Below the pieces are notes generated by a model that saw nothing but the letters and a program-made list of their open reading frames with translations, did no database searches and was not told the DNA's origin. DNA of 64,000 bases, from positions 1 through 64,000 of the forward strand of contig DASZWQ010000061.1 of the NCBI GenBank assembly GCA_035546535.1, in the 5' to 3' direction. Shown here one piece after another: positions 8,786-18,377 of this stretch. Position 1 is the first letter of the stretch; each line of letters opens with the position of its first letter. The stretch comes from Pirellulales bacterium (GTDB taxonomy: Bacteria; Planctomycetota; Planctomycetia; Pirellulales; JACPPG01). The position numbers were made by a program, and so were the translations under genes.

Positions 8786-9556
8786 ATGACGAAACGCGAC
8801 GTCGATCCCACCGGGCGCTTCAGCTCCCGCGTCGAGAACTACGTGCGATATCGGCCCGGTTATCCCGCCGAGGTGTTGCGGGTGCTCGCCGAACAAACCG
8901 GATTCTCTCCGCGGGCGGTGGTGGCCGATATCGGATCGGGGACCGGCATCTCGACGCGTTTGTTTCTCGAACATGGCAACACGGTTTACGCCGTCGAACC
9001 GAATGACGCCATGCGTGCTGCGGCCGAAGTGCTCTCGCGCGACGAGCCACGCTTTCACAGTGTGAACGGTACGGCGGAACAGACCACGCTCGCCGATCAT
9101 AGCATCGACTACGTGGTGGCCGGCCAGGCCTTTCACTGGTTCGACGTCGATCGCGCGCGGCATGAATTCCTGCGCGTTCTGCGCCCGGGCGGCTGGGTCG
9201 TGCTGATGTGGAACACGCGTCTGACCGACACCACGCCCTTTTTGCGCGGCTACGAAAAGCTGCTCCTCGAGTTCGGCACCGATTACCAGGAAGTGAATCA
9301 CGCCAACGTCAGTCCCGAAACACTCAAGCGGTTTTTCGGAGCCACGCCGAGCTATCGGGCGATTCCCAACGAGCAAGTGTTCGATCTGGCCGGGCTGACG
9401 GGCCGATTGTTGTCATCGTCGTACGTGCCGGCCGAAGACGATCCACGCCATGCGCCGATGCTGGCGGCGCTCGCAAAACTGTTTGCAGCGCACGAAGAGG
9501 CCGGCCGCGTCCGCTTCGAGTACGATACCGAGCTGTACTTCGGTCAGCTCGTGTAA
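8786..9556 (+). CDS. Class I SAM-dependent methyltransferase
   Basis: A 256-residue protein with a Rossmann-type S-adenosylmethionine fold: motif I VADIGSGTGIST at about residues 46-57, an acidic residue ending strand 2 (VEPN), a motif near DYVVAGQAFHWF, and LRVLRPGGWVVLMW later. This is the UbiE/Methyltransferase-11 type pattern. The substrate is unknown. An AGG-containing ribosome site directly precedes the ATG. It stands between the toxin-antitoxin pair and an esterase gene, and nothing links it functionally to either. Confidence 0.85.
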   Translation: MTKRDVDPTGRFSSRVENYVRYRPGYPAEVLRVLAEQTGFSPRAVVADIGSGTGISTRLFLEHGNTVYAVEPNDAMRAAAEVLSRDEPRFHSVNGTAEQTTLADHSIDYVVAGQAFHWFDVDRARHEFLRVLRPGGWVVLMWNTRLTDTTPFLRGYEKLLLEFGTDYQEVNHANVSPETLKRFFGATPSYRAIPNEQVFDLAGLTGRLLSSSYVPAEDDPRHAPMLAALAKLFAAHEEAGRVRFEYDTELYFGQLV

Positions 9557-9604
9557 TCGGTCGGTTTTTTCGACGCCTGGCTTCTCCCAGGGCGGCTCTT
9601 GCCA

Positions 9605-10483
9605 ATGTCATCCAGCCTGTCGCTAACACCGGGAGATCATCGTCGCACGATCGCGATCGGCGGGCGCGAGCGCAGCTACCTGCTGCACGTGCCGCCGTCG
9701 TACGAGGACACGCAGCGGCTCCCCGTGGTGCTGGCTTTTCATGGTGGCGCGACCGACGCGTCGTACATGGTCCGCTTCTGCGGTTTGAACGAGACTGCGG
9801 ACGAGCACGGATTTCTTGTCGCCTATCCGAATGGCACCGGCGAATTACCGAAATTGCTTTCCTGGAACGCCGGCAACTGTTGCGGCCACGCGCGGCGGAA
9901 CAACGTCGACGACGTCGAGTTTGTTCGCGCCGTGCTGGATGAGCTCGCCCACACAGGGGCAATCGATGAGCGGCGTATCTTTGCGACCGGCATGTCGAAC
10001 GGCGCCATGATGGCTTATCGGTTGGCCGCCGAAATGTCGGACCGCGTCGCGGCGATCGCGCCGGTGGCAGGCACCATGGAGCTCGATATTGCGGAACCGT
10101 CCCGGCCCGTCTCCGTGATTCACTTTCACGGCACCGCCGACGAGTTTGTCCCATTCGCGGGCGGCCGCGGCGTGCGCAGCCTGACACAGCACGCGTTCAG
10201 CTCTGTCGAAATTACGATTCGGCGGTGGGTCGAAATCAATGGCTGCCGCGCGGAGCCGACGGTGACCGATTTACCCAACGTCGGCGCTGACGGCCTGCCG
10301 ATTGTTCGCCAAGAGTATGCCGCAGGGCCGAGCGGCGCCGAGGTCGTGCTCTACGTCGTCGAAGGGGGTGGGCACACCTGGCCCGGGCGCGTGCCGCGGC
10401 TGGCGGCGCTTGGCCCTTCGACGCAGAGCATCTCGGCCAATGACTTGATGTGGGAGTTTTTCACGCGGCATCCGCCCGACTAG
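9605..10483 (+). CDS. PHB depolymerase/feruloyl-esterase-like alpha/beta hydrolase
   Basis: About 292 residues with the LpqC/polyhydroxybutyrate depolymerase-like layout: an oxyanion-region AFHGGATD, the nucleophile elbow GMSNGAM, a later FHGTADEFVPF carrying the likely catalytic Asp, and the final His in GGGHTWPG. No signal peptide is evident, so it may act in the cytoplasm, or may be exported another way. I start at the ATG at 9605; a TTG lies two codons upstream. The natural ester substrate is not determinable. The gene ends at a palindrome shared with the convergent SMP-30 gene. Confidence 0.8.
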   Translation: MSSSLSLTPGDHRRTIAIGGRERSYLLHVPPSYEDTQRLPVVLAFHGGATDASYMVRFCGLNETADEHGFLVAYPNGTGELPKLLSWNAGNCCGHARRNNVDDVEFVRAVLDELAHTGAIDERRIFATGMSNGAMMAYRLAAEMSDRVAAIAPVAGTMELDIAEPSRPVSVIHFHGTADEFVPFAGGRGVRSLTQHAFSSVEITIRRWVEINGCRAEPTVTDLPNVGADGLPIVRQEYAAGPSGAEVVLYVVEGGGHTWPGRVPRLAALGPSTQSISANDLMWEFFTRHPPD

Positions 10484-10505
10484 CACTGGCGGCAAGCCAC
10501 CAGTG
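10484..10505. terminator. Hairpin between convergent genes
   Basis: Immediately after the esterase stop, CACTGGCGGC and GCCACCAGTG flank an AA loop and pair over ten positions with one mismatch. There is no T-tract. It lies between two convergent genes and could end transcription from both sides. Confidence 0.5.
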
Positions 10506-10541
10506 GCACCCCAACGAGGGCTGTAAGGCAGCGTCCAAGCG

Positions 10542-11510
10542 CTACTTTGCCGGGCCGCCGGGAAAGCGATGGCCGGTGACTTCCATCGGAAACGCGTAGA
10601 CGCTCGTGCGCGCGGTGACGTAGAGAGTCTTCAAATCCGTGCCGCCGAACTCGCAATTCGACGGGGACTTCGGCACCTTGATCGTGCCCAACAGCTTGCC
10701 CTGTGGGTCGAAGACTTGCACGCCCGTGGCCGCCGCGATGTACAAGTTGCCGCGGCTATCGACGGCACAACCATCGCCGCCGCCCCCTTTCTTTCCAGCG
10801 GGTTGTTCGACGGTGCAAAACACCTTGCCCGGGCCGAGCTTGCGGGGTCCAAGCACGGGATAGGCCCATTGCTGCTCGCGCAGAAACGTGATGACATACA
10901 GCGTCTTTTCGTCGGGCGACAGAATGATGCCGTTTGGGCCGACGATGTTGTCGATCAGCCGCGTGAGTTTGCCATCGGCGGTGACGTAGAACACGCCGGA
11001 GACCGGCTGATTCGATTTGCCATCGAGCGCGAAGATCGGATCGGTGAAGTAAACGCCGCCCGTGTTATCGATCACCAGATCGTTGGGTCGATTGAGCGGC
11101 TTGCCGTCGAACTCGCTGGCCAGCACGTGTTCTTCCTTCTTGGTCAGGCTCCAGACGACAATCCCGTTTTTCTGGCAGCCGACGAGGTCGCCGGCGGCGT
11201 TGAACATCAGGCCATTCGCGCCATGGGATTCTTCGCGCACGACCACGGCCGTATTATCCGGCTCGATCTTGTACACCTTCGCGGCCGGGACGTCGGTGAA
11301 GTAGACGACGCCGTTCTTGTCGGTAGCCGGTCCTTCGGTGAACTTGAACGTGCCGGCAATCTCCTTGGCTGGGCCGGTGGGGCCGATGCCGGGAATGGCA
11401 CCGTTTTCGGCAGCACGCGCGTGCGCTGCAAGAGAAACGCCCGCAATCAGTATCGCGCAGGCTGGGAGAATGGCACGTCGAAAACGTCGGGCAACAGAGT
11501 TGTCACGCAT
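10542..11510 (-). CDS. Exported SMP-30/gluconolactonase-like beta-propeller
   Basis: A 322-residue protein with a signal peptide (Arg-rich start, hydrophobic residues 15-30, cleavage after ARA). It then carries the SMP-30/LRE pattern: FTEGPATD near the N terminus (metal-binding Glu), NRPNDLVID (Asn and Asp of the site), PNGIILSPDEKTLYV, and a GDGCAVDSRGNLY segment. Family members are calcium- or zinc-dependent lactonases of the periplasm; here the sugar-lactone substrate is a guess. A GGGGAGA ribosome site precedes the ATG. It lies 114 bases downstream of the RND pump gene and may or may not be cotranscribed with it. Confidence 0.85.
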   Translation of the reverse strand: MRDNSVARRFRRAILPACAILIAGVSLAAHARAAENGAIPGIGPTGPAKEIAGTFKFTEGPATDKNGVVYFTDVPAAKVYKIEPDNTAVVVREESHGANGLMFNAAGDLVGCQKNGIVVWSLTKKEEHVLASEFDGKPLNRPNDLVIDNTGGVYFTDPIFALDGKSNQPVSGVFYVTADGKLTRLIDNIVGPNGIILSPDEKTLYVITFLREQQWAYPVLGPRKLGPGKVFCTVEQPAGKKGGGGDGCAVDSRGNLYIAAATGVQVFDPQGKLLGTIKVPKSPSNCEFGGTDLKTLYVTARTSVYAFPMEVTGHRFPGGPAK

Positions 11511-11624
11511 GAGATGGATCTCCCCGTAAGAGCCGCCGAGCGAACGATGCAGAAATGACGTGCCCGCCAGGATAGCCGAAACGCGGTCGCGTCGCGACCA
11601 GCGGTCCTCGCCGGGAATTTCCGC

Positions 11625-14600
11625 TCAGTCGTCCAGCTCATCGGCCAGGCGCTCGACGGCCGCGTGCGCCTTTTCACCGTGGTGCTCTTCGAAGCGATGT
11701 TCGTAAACTTTTCGACCGAACTTGTAGAACAGAGCTGGCGTGACGATTTGATCCATCAAGGTCGAGCTGATCAAGCCGCCCATCACGACGACAGCCAGCG
11801 GGTGCAAAATCTCTTTGCCGGTCTCGCCGGCCCCCATCGCCAGCGGGATCAAACCGATCGTGGCGGTGAGAGCCGTCATCAGCACCGGCGCCAGGCGTTC
11901 GAGGCTGCCACGGATAATCATCTTCTCGTCGAAATGCTCCCCCTCGTACTGCATCAAGTGGATGTAGTGCGAGATCATCATGATGCCGTTGCGATTCACG
12001 ATGCCGATCAGGGTGATGAAGCCTACCCAGTGCGCCACCGACAGGCTCGTGGCCTGAATCCACACGTGCGGCCACTGCCAGAACGGGGCCTCGCGCAGGG
12101 CCTCGGCCGTGGGCCATTGCGTGAGCAGTAGGGCGAGCACGGCGCCGATCGCAGCCAGCGGAATGTTCACCATCACCTGCAAGGCCGCGCGCCAAGAGCC
12201 CAGGCACTTGAGCAACAAGAGAAAGACACCCGTTACGGCCACACTTCCCAGGATCAGCAGCCGCAGGTTCGCTTCCTGCTGCGCCTCGAACTGGCCGCCG
12301 TACTCGACGAAGTAGCCGGCCGACAACGTGGGCAGCACCTTGGCGGATACCCCTTCTTCGATATCGTGAACGACGCCGACCAGGTCGCGGCCCGCAACAT
12401 TGGCCATGACCACGATGCGCCGCACGACGTTTTCGCGATTGATGGTGTTCGGCCCGGCGGTTTGCACGACTTCGGCCACCGTACCGAGCGCCACACGCGC
12501 GCCCGAGGGGGTCGTGAGCAGCGTGGAGCGCACCACCTCGATGTCGTTGCGCGCCTTGGCGTCGAACCACACCACCAGGTCGAACGTGCGTTGCCCTTCC
12601 AGTACTTGCGAGACCTTGCGTCCTTGCAGCGCAGTTTCCAGCGCGTCGGCCACGTCGGCGGGCGACAGGCCGTAGCGCACGGCGTTCTCGCGCAACACCG
12701 TGACGCGGACTTGCGGGATTTCGACTTGCGGTTCGATCTGCAGATCGACGATGCCGGGCACATTCTGCATGATGCCGTAAATCTCGCGCGCCTTCGCGCG
12801 CAGCACCTGCAAGTCCGAGCCGTAGAGCTTCACGGCGATCTGTGCGCGGATGCCCGACATGATGTGATCGAGCCGGTGCGAGATAGGCTGACCGATGTTG
12901 TAGACCACGCCCGGCACCTGCGAGAGGCGCGTACGGATGTCGGCCAGCACCTCCTCGCGCGGGCGGCCTTGTTCGTTAATACCCCAGCCGGCAATGCCGG
13001 GAATGGCACGCATGAAAGCATAGAAGATGCCCGGCTTCGGTTGCTCATGCTCGACCAGCCCGACGTCGATCTCGGAGTAGTTCACGTTCTCGGCGTGTTC
13101 GTCCAGCTCGGCGCGGCCGGTGCGACGCGAGGTGTGTGTCACCTCGGGCACCTGACGCAGCATGTCCTCGGTCAAGCGTCCGATGCGGTTCGATTCGTCG
13201 AGGCTCGTGGCCGGGGGCGCCGTCGACCCGATCGTCAACGTGCCTTCGTTAAAGGGAGGCATGAACTCGCCCCCCATGAACGCCACGGCCACGACCGAAA
13301 TCGTGGCCAGCACGGCGGTCACGGCCAACACAATCCACGCGTGTCGCAATGTGATGTGCAACAAGCGCTCGTCAATGCGTTTCAGCCAGCGCAACAGCAA
13401 CGGGTCGTGGGCGTGCTCCAGGAACTTTGCCCTAGGAAGCACGTACGATGCCAGGACCGGCGTCACGGTGAGCGATACGCCCAGCGAGGCCAAGAGCGTC
13501 AACAAGTACGAGAGCCCCAGCGGCGCGAACATGCGCCCTTCCAATCCGCCGAGTGAGAACAGCGGCAGCACGACCAGCACGACGATCAACGTCGCGTAAA
13601 CGATGCTGTTGCGCACCTCGGCCGAGGCCAGGAAGATGACTTTGATCGGATTATCCGGAACCGGCTTGGCGCGGTTTTCTTTCAGCCGGCGATAAATGTT
13701 TTCGACGTCGACGATCGAATCGTCGACCAACTCGCCGATGGCCACGGCCAGGCCGCCCAGCGTCATCGTGTTGATCGACAGGCCGAAGAAATGGAACACC
13801 AATGCCGTGACAATGATCGATAGCGGTATGGCGGTGAGCGTGATCACGCTGGTGCGAAAATTCCACAGGAACAAGAAGAGCACCACCACGACCCATACCG
13901 CCCCATCGCGGATGGCTTCTTCGACGTTCTTGATGGCTACGTTGATGAAGTTTGCTTGCCGAAAGATGTCGCTCTCGATCTTCACGTCCGGCGGCAACGT
14001 GGCCTGAATGTCGTCGAGCGTGGCCAGGATCTTGCGATCCAGCGTCAGCGTGTCGGCGCCCGGCTGCTTCTGGATGGTGAGAATCACGGCCGGCTGGCTG
14101 TTCACGCTGCCGTCGCCGCGCGCGATGGGCCCGCCGAAACGGACGTCCGCCACTTGCCGCACCGTCACGGCGACCGGCTCGCCTTCGCGAACGACCGTGT
14201 TTTCCAGATCCTCGAGCGTGATCGCACGGCCGACGATGCGGATCAGCGACTCCTCGTCGCCGCGCACCAGAAACCCGCCACCGGTGACGGCGTTCGATTT
14301 CTCCACGGCCCGCGTCAGCTCGTCGAGTGTCACGTTGTATTGGGCCAACCGCTCGGGCGAGGTCAGCACCTGAAACTGCTTGAGCGTGCCCCCCATCACC
14401 ACGACTTGCGAGACGCCGTTCTGGGCGAGCAAACGCGGCCGCAGCGTCCAATCGGCCAGCGTGCGCAGCTCCATGGTGTCGGTCGGCCCGTCGCTGCGCA
14501 GGCCGACAAGCAGGATCTCGCCCATGATCGAGCTGATGGGCGCCATGAGCGGATTCACGGCGCGTGGCAAGCGCGGCCGGGCGAGCTGCAATTTTTCGTT

Positions 14601-14930
14601 GACGATCTGCCGATCGACGTAGATATCGGTCCCCCATTCGAACTCGACCCACACGATGCTGATGCCGATGCCCGAGGCCGATCGCACCCGCAAGACGTCG
14701 GTCGCGCCGTTTAATACCGATTCGATGGGAAAGGTGACCAGCGTCTCGACCTCTTCCGGCGCCAAGCCCGGCGCTTCGGTGAGGATGGCCACCGTGGGCC
14801 GATTCAAATCAGGGAACACGTCGATCGGCAATTGCGCCGCGACGTACCCGCCATAGATCAAGAGCAGCGCCGTGGCGGCCAGCACCAGCGAGCGGTTCTT
14901 CAACGAAATCGCGATGATGCGGTTCAGCAT
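11625..14930 (-). CDS. CusA/CzcA-type heavy-metal efflux RND transporter
   Basis: A 1101-residue inner-membrane proton antiporter of the HME-RND class. The N terminus (MLNRIIAISLKNR, then a TM and QLPIDVFPDLNRP) is typical, as is the length. The TM4 proton-relay region reads GELVDDSIVDVENIYRR near residue 400. It keeps the Asp and Glu equivalent to CusA D405/E412 but has Ala where CzcA has its first Asp, so it is more CusA-like. Substrate (copper/silver or divalent cations) is not settled by eye. I choose the ATG at 14930, which has AGGTG at suitable spacing; an ATG 14 codons upstream would overlap the adaptor gene. The adaptor gene ends 28 bases upstream. Confidence 0.93.
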   Translation of the reverse strand: MLNRIIAISLKNRSLVLAATALLLIYGGYVAAQLPIDVFPDLNRPTVAILTEAPGLAPEEVETLVTFPIESVLNGATDVLRVRSASGIGISIVWVEFEWGTDIYVDRQIVNEKLQLARPRLPRAVNPLMAPISSIMGEILLVGLRSDGPTDTMELRTLADWTLRPRLLAQNGVSQVVVMGGTLKQFQVLTSPERLAQYNVTLDELTRAVEKSNAVTGGGFLVRGDEESLIRIVGRAITLEDLENTVVREGEPVAVTVRQVADVRFGGPIARGDGSVNSQPAVILTIQKQPGADTLTLDRKILATLDDIQATLPPDVKIESDIFRQANFINVAIKNVEEAIRDGAVWVVVVLFLFLWNFRTSVITLTAIPLSIIVTALVFHFFGLSINTMTLGGLAVAIGELVDDSIVDVENIYRRLKENRAKPVPDNPIKVIFLASAEVRNSIVYATLIVVLVVLPLFSLGGLEGRMFAPLGLSYLLTLLASLGVSLTVTPVLASYVLPRAKFLEHAHDPLLLRWLKRIDERLLHITLRHAWIVLAVTAVLATISVVAVAFMGGEFMPPFNEGTLTIGSTAPPATSLDESNRIGRLTEDMLRQVPEVTHTSRRTGRAELDEHAENVNYSEIDVGLVEHEQPKPGIFYAFMRAIPGIAGWGINEQGRPREEVLADIRTRLSQVPGVVYNIGQPISHRLDHIMSGIRAQIAVKLYGSDLQVLRAKAREIYGIMQNVPGIVDLQIEPQVEIPQVRVTVLRENAVRYGLSPADVADALETALQGRKVSQVLEGQRTFDLVVWFDAKARNDIEVVRSTLLTTPSGARVALGTVAEVVQTAGPNTINRENVVRRIVVMANVAGRDLVGVVHDIEEGVSAKVLPTLSAGYFVEYGGQFEAQQEANLRLLILGSVAVTGVFLLLLKCLGSWRAALQVMVNIPLAAIGAVLALLLTQWPTAEALREAPFWQWPHVWIQATSLSVAHWVGFITLIGIVNRNGIMMISHYIHLMQYEGEHFDEKMIIRGSLERLAPVLMTALTATIGLIPLAMGAGETGKEILHPLAVVVMGGLISSTLMDQIVTPALFYKFGRKVYEHRFEEHHGEKAHAAVERLADELDD

Positions 14931-14958
14931 GCCGGCACCTGGGTCCGCGAGAATTGGC

Positions 14959-17049
14959 TCATGGCGTGGCATCCTGGTGCGTGTGCGGCGCCGCCACTTG
15001 CCGCGCGGGACCGCGCGCCGTGGCATCGGGGCGAGCTCGCGGCGTGATGGCCAGCCGCGCCAGCATTCCCTCTTTCAACTCTCCGCCGCTATTGTCGAGA
15101 TCGACCCACACGCTCATCGCACGACTGAAGCTCGATAGCATCGGCGCCGTGCGATTGACCACGCCCGTGGCCGCGTACGCCGGGTTGGCCGTGATCGTCA
15201 CCGTGACCGGCTGATCGACGCCGACGTCGACCGATTCCTGTTCGTGTACATAGCCGCGGGCAACGACGCGGCGGGTGTCGTGTACCTCGAAGAGCTCGTC
15301 CTGCGAGCGTACGACCTGGCCGATCGCCAGATCAAACAGCGTGATCCGGCCATCGATCGGCGAACGAATAACGCTCGTGGTGCGGATCGCCTCGGACGAG
15401 GCTCCCTCGGTAATGTCGAGCCGGGCGATCTCTTCGATCTCGTCGTCGGCCAGGCCCATCAGCGATAACTTGTGCTTCAGGCTGTTGACGGTCGCCTGCA
15501 GGTTTTCGGTTTCGGTTTGCGTTTCCCACAAGTCCTTTTCCGCGATCCCGCCGGTTGTATTGAGGCGACGATACTGCTCGAGCACTTTGCGCGACAGCTT
15601 CAGTTGCGATTGGGCGCGCAGCAGATCCAGTTGCACGTTGCGCAGCTCGAGGCTCTCGACTTCGGCCAAGACTTCTCCGGCCTTCACCGTCTGGCCATGT
15701 TCGACGACTATCCGGGCGATGCGCCCGGTGACCGTCGAATACGCCATGGCTTTCTTATCGGTGGGAAGCTCGATCTGTCCCTGGGCGATGACTTGTCGCG
15801 GCGCGGCGATATGCTGCGCGGATCGCGCCCCCGCGGCCGATGCGGGCGCGGCGTTGGCGGATGCCGCCTGCTCGTCAGCCGCCGTGAAGAGCGAAGCCAG
15901 CTCATGCCGGCCGGTCAATACGACCGGGTCGCCGGGAAATGCTCCATCGAGAATCTCGACAAACGCGCCGCTGCGCATGCCGAGCTTCACCGGCTGGCGC
16001 ACAAAGGTGCCGGGACGTTCTTCGACCAACAACCATGGCGCACCACCGGGATCGACGACCGCATCGTAGGGACAGGCGATCGCGTCCGCGGCCACCCGCG
16101 CGCGGATGCGCAAGCGACAAAACATCCCTTCGCGCAGCAGCTTCTCGTGATTGTCGACTTCCACGTGGACGTGCAAACTGCGCGACTCGGGGTCGAGCTT
16201 TACGCCCACGTGGTCGACCTTGCCGACGAAGGCTTGATCCGGGAGAGCATCCACGAGCACGTCGACCGCCTGTCCTTCGGCCACTGACGTGCTGTCGGTT
16301 TCCAGCACCTGGCCGTGTACCCACATCACGGAGAGGTCGACGATCTCGTAGACCTGCTCCCAGGGCGCGACCACCTGCCCCACGCGCACGTTCGCGGCCG
16401 CCACGACGCCAGCCAGTGGGCTGACAATGGGAATGGTGCGAATCGGCTCGCGCGTGGTCAACAATTGATCGATCATGGCCTGGGTGAAGCCCAGGGACAG
16501 CAGCTTGCGAATGGCGATGCCGCGGTCGGCCGCCCATTGATCGCGCAGGGCTTGTGTTTCCAACACGCGCCGTTCGGAGATGCTGCCGCTGGAGGCCAAT
16601 CCGCCGCGCTGCTCGAGCAGCCGGCTGGCCAGCAGGTATTCGGTGGCGGCCTTGAGCAAGTCGAGCTGCAGCGTCTCGATTTCCTGGCTCTCAACCTCGG
16701 CCAACCGCTGTCCCTTTTCGACCGTATCGCCGGGCTGCACCAGGACCTCGGCGATGCGCCCCGCGACCAGCGACGTGGCAAAGGCGTGGGTCCGCCAGGG
16801 AATCTCGACCGTGGCATTGGCCATGATGTCGCGCTCGAGGTCTTGCAAGTGCAGGACCGTGGTCGTGACGCCCAGTGATTTCTGAGCCGCGGACGAAATC
16901 AACAAGCGATCGCCGCGCACGGCTGCGCCCGCGCTGGGCAGATTATCGTGCTCGTCATGGGCATGGACCGTTAATGGCGCGAATAGCGCGCCTGCCACCA
17001 CGATGGACCAAGACAAGGGACAGGCGATACGCCACGGACGATTCTTCAT
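14959..17049 (-). CDS. Double-length RND periplasmic adaptor (two fused membrane-fusion modules)
   Basis: A 696-residue CusB/CzcB-type adaptor, nearly twice the usual size. After a signal peptide (residues 1-30) and a short His-rich start (HAHDEHD) come two complete modules. In the first, lipoyl half-motifs lie at about 94-127 and 208-239, flanking an alpha-hairpin, with a beta-barrel after. An Ala-rich linker (390-415) leads to the second, with lipoyl halves at about 439-472 and 559-592. The two modules align well (VAGRIAEVLVQPGDTV against VTGRIARIVVEHGQTV). Adaptors bridge the inner-membrane pump to an outer-membrane channel. The ATG overlaps the preceding lipoprotein stop as ATGA. Confidence 0.92.
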   Translation of the reverse strand: MKNRPWRIACPLSWSIVVAGALFAPLTVHAHDEHDNLPSAGAAVRGDRLLISSAAQKSLGVTTTVLHLQDLERDIMANATVEIPWRTHAFATSLVAGRIAEVLVQPGDTVEKGQRLAEVESQEIETLQLDLLKAATEYLLASRLLEQRGGLASSGSISERRVLETQALRDQWAADRGIAIRKLLSLGFTQAMIDQLLTTREPIRTIPIVSPLAGVVAAANVRVGQVVAPWEQVYEIVDLSVMWVHGQVLETDSTSVAEGQAVDVLVDALPDQAFVGKVDHVGVKLDPESRSLHVHVEVDNHEKLLREGMFCRLRIRARVAADAIACPYDAVVDPGGAPWLLVEERPGTFVRQPVKLGMRSGAFVEILDGAFPGDPVVLTGRHELASLFTAADEQAASANAAPASAAGARSAQHIAAPRQVIAQGQIELPTDKKAMAYSTVTGRIARIVVEHGQTVKAGEVLAEVESLELRNVQLDLLRAQSQLKLSRKVLEQYRRLNTTGGIAEKDLWETQTETENLQATVNSLKHKLSLMGLADDEIEEIARLDITEGASSEAIRTTSVIRSPIDGRITLFDLAIGQVVRSQDELFEVHDTRRVVARGYVHEQESVDVGVDQPVTVTITANPAYAATGVVNRTAPMLSSFSRAMSVWVDLDNSGGELKEGMLARLAITPRARPDATARGPARQVAAPHTHQDATP

Positions 17050-17708
17050 GGCTGCGCCTCCGCGCCGGGGGCTGCTACTTGTTTTTCGGTATCCGTGGTG
17101 TCGGCTGTTTTAGGCAACCGGGTGGCGACCGCCGTTAGCCGTGCCAAGGGACTCACTGTTGCTTGTTCCAACTCGGCTCGATCGACGGACCGGCCATCAC
17201 CAAGGGCCGCATGTGCCAGATCAAACTGGGCGCGCAAGTCGCGACGCGCCAGGTTGACCTCTTCCCAGTCGCGACGTGGCACGCCGCTGTCGCGTGCCAG
17301 CAGCATCAGCTTCGTGATCACGATATCCACTTCATCGAGCGGCCGGTGGGCACGCGGCGGATGCCCTTCGGCAAGCGCGGAAAGAATCTGCTGGCGGTAA
17401 GCCGCCAAGCGCGCGACGGCACTCTGGTAGTCGCGCGGCATGTCGACATCGGCTTCCGTGATTGCGACGTCTTCTTCGTCGTGTTCGTGGCCGGCGGTTG
17501 CATCATGGCCGTGGCCGTGCTCGTCGTGCTCATGCGCATGCCCTTCGTGGTCAGAATGCTCGTGATGCTTGCTCTGTTCGGCTTGGTCCGTTGCAGCGCC
17601 GTGGCCGGTGCAACCTGCCGCGAATAGACAGGCGGCGCAGTAGGCGGCAAGAACGACGATCGTCGTCCGATGAGCAGGCGCGCTTGAAATGGTGGCGGTT
17701 ACGAACAT
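17046..17708 (-). CDS. His-rich lipoprotein of the metal-efflux cluster
   Basis: A 220-residue lipoprotein: a hydrophobic leader ends in FAAGC, followed by a dense His/Asp/Glu region (HHEHSDHEGHAHEHDEHGHGH) and then a mostly helical C-terminal part of about 130 residues. It probably binds metal in the periplasm and feeds or protects the RND pump; that role is inferred from composition and position. The start is the ATG at 17708, since an upstream reading adds unlikely sequence. Its stop overlaps the adaptor ATG by four bases. No outer-membrane factor gene occupies the position where one would normally be expected. Confidence 0.75.
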   Translation of the reverse strand: MFVTATISSAPAHRTTIVVLAAYCAACLFAAGCTGHGAATDQAEQSKHHEHSDHEGHAHEHDEHGHGHDATAGHEHDEEDVAITEADVDMPRDYQSAVARLAAYRQQILSALAEGHPPRAHRPLDEVDIVITKLMLLARDSGVPRRDWEEVNLARRDLRAQFDLAHAALGDGRSVDRAELEQATVSPLARLTAVATRLPKTADTTDTEKQVAAPGAEAQP

Positions 17709-17839
17709 GGACCATCCACAAGGAAAACGCGAGGATCCAAGGATACACGAATCGCCAAAGGGAAGGCCGACGCGCATCTCGAACCGCGTCGCAGCCTGTC
17801 GAAAGCGCACGATAGAGAGATCGCGCGCGAGAAGCCGTC

Positions 17840-18328
17840 TTAGGTCCGCAGGACTCCCGAGCGCTCGTGGCGCGCAGTGTCACACAGCGGGAATGAGGCT
17901 TGCCGATTCGCCGCTTCTGTCTCGGGCGTGGCGGCGACAAGAGGCACAGCCTCGAACTCGGCGGCCGGCGGTGCGGCTACAGAGACTACCGGCAGGCGCG
18001 CCGCTGAGTCGGTCACGTCGTCACCGATTAATCGCACGACAAGCATGTGCTCGCCGGAATCGGTCGAGTCTTCGTGCTCCTGATCCTGCGCCGGAAGCGT
18101 GAACTGGAAGCCGAGCAGGAAGATGTGCATATGCACCTGCGCGGCAAACCAGGCGGGCTCGTCGCAGTCGTCCGACGGCTGGAGCATGGCCAGCGGCACC
18201 GCATCGTGATGGTCGTGCGGGCTCAGGCCGCCTGGATGCGCATGCTGCATGCCGGTCGAGAAGGTGGCCGTCATCAGCAAGGCCACCGCGACCAACCGCG
18301 TGCAACTTTCTACAGGTCGACTGCACAT
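17840..18328 (-). CDS. Small exported His-containing protein, first gene of the metal-efflux cluster
   Basis: A 162-residue protein of unknown family. A signal-like hydrophobic stretch (VAVALLMTATFS) is followed by HAHPGGLSPHDHHDA, several Met and His residues (VHMHIF), and a loosely structured Pro/Ala/Glu-rich C terminus with two Cys. The ATG at 18328 best fits an exported protein. The composition suggests metal binding or sensing in the periplasm. It sits 131 bases upstream of the His-rich lipoprotein gene and downstream of a plausible promoter. Confidence 0.6.
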   Translation of the reverse strand: MCSRPVESCTRLVAVALLMTATFSTGMQHAHPGGLSPHDHHDAVPLAMLQPSDDCDEPAWFAAQVHMHIFLLGFQFTLPAQDQEHEDSTDSGEHMLVVRLIGDDVTDSAARLPVVSVAAPPAAEFEAVPLVAATPETEAANRQASFPLCDTARHERSGVLRT

Positions 18329-18377
18329 CGAGAACGGTTCCTGAACAGGCTGCGCGCCCCACCACGGCGTCTGTGTA

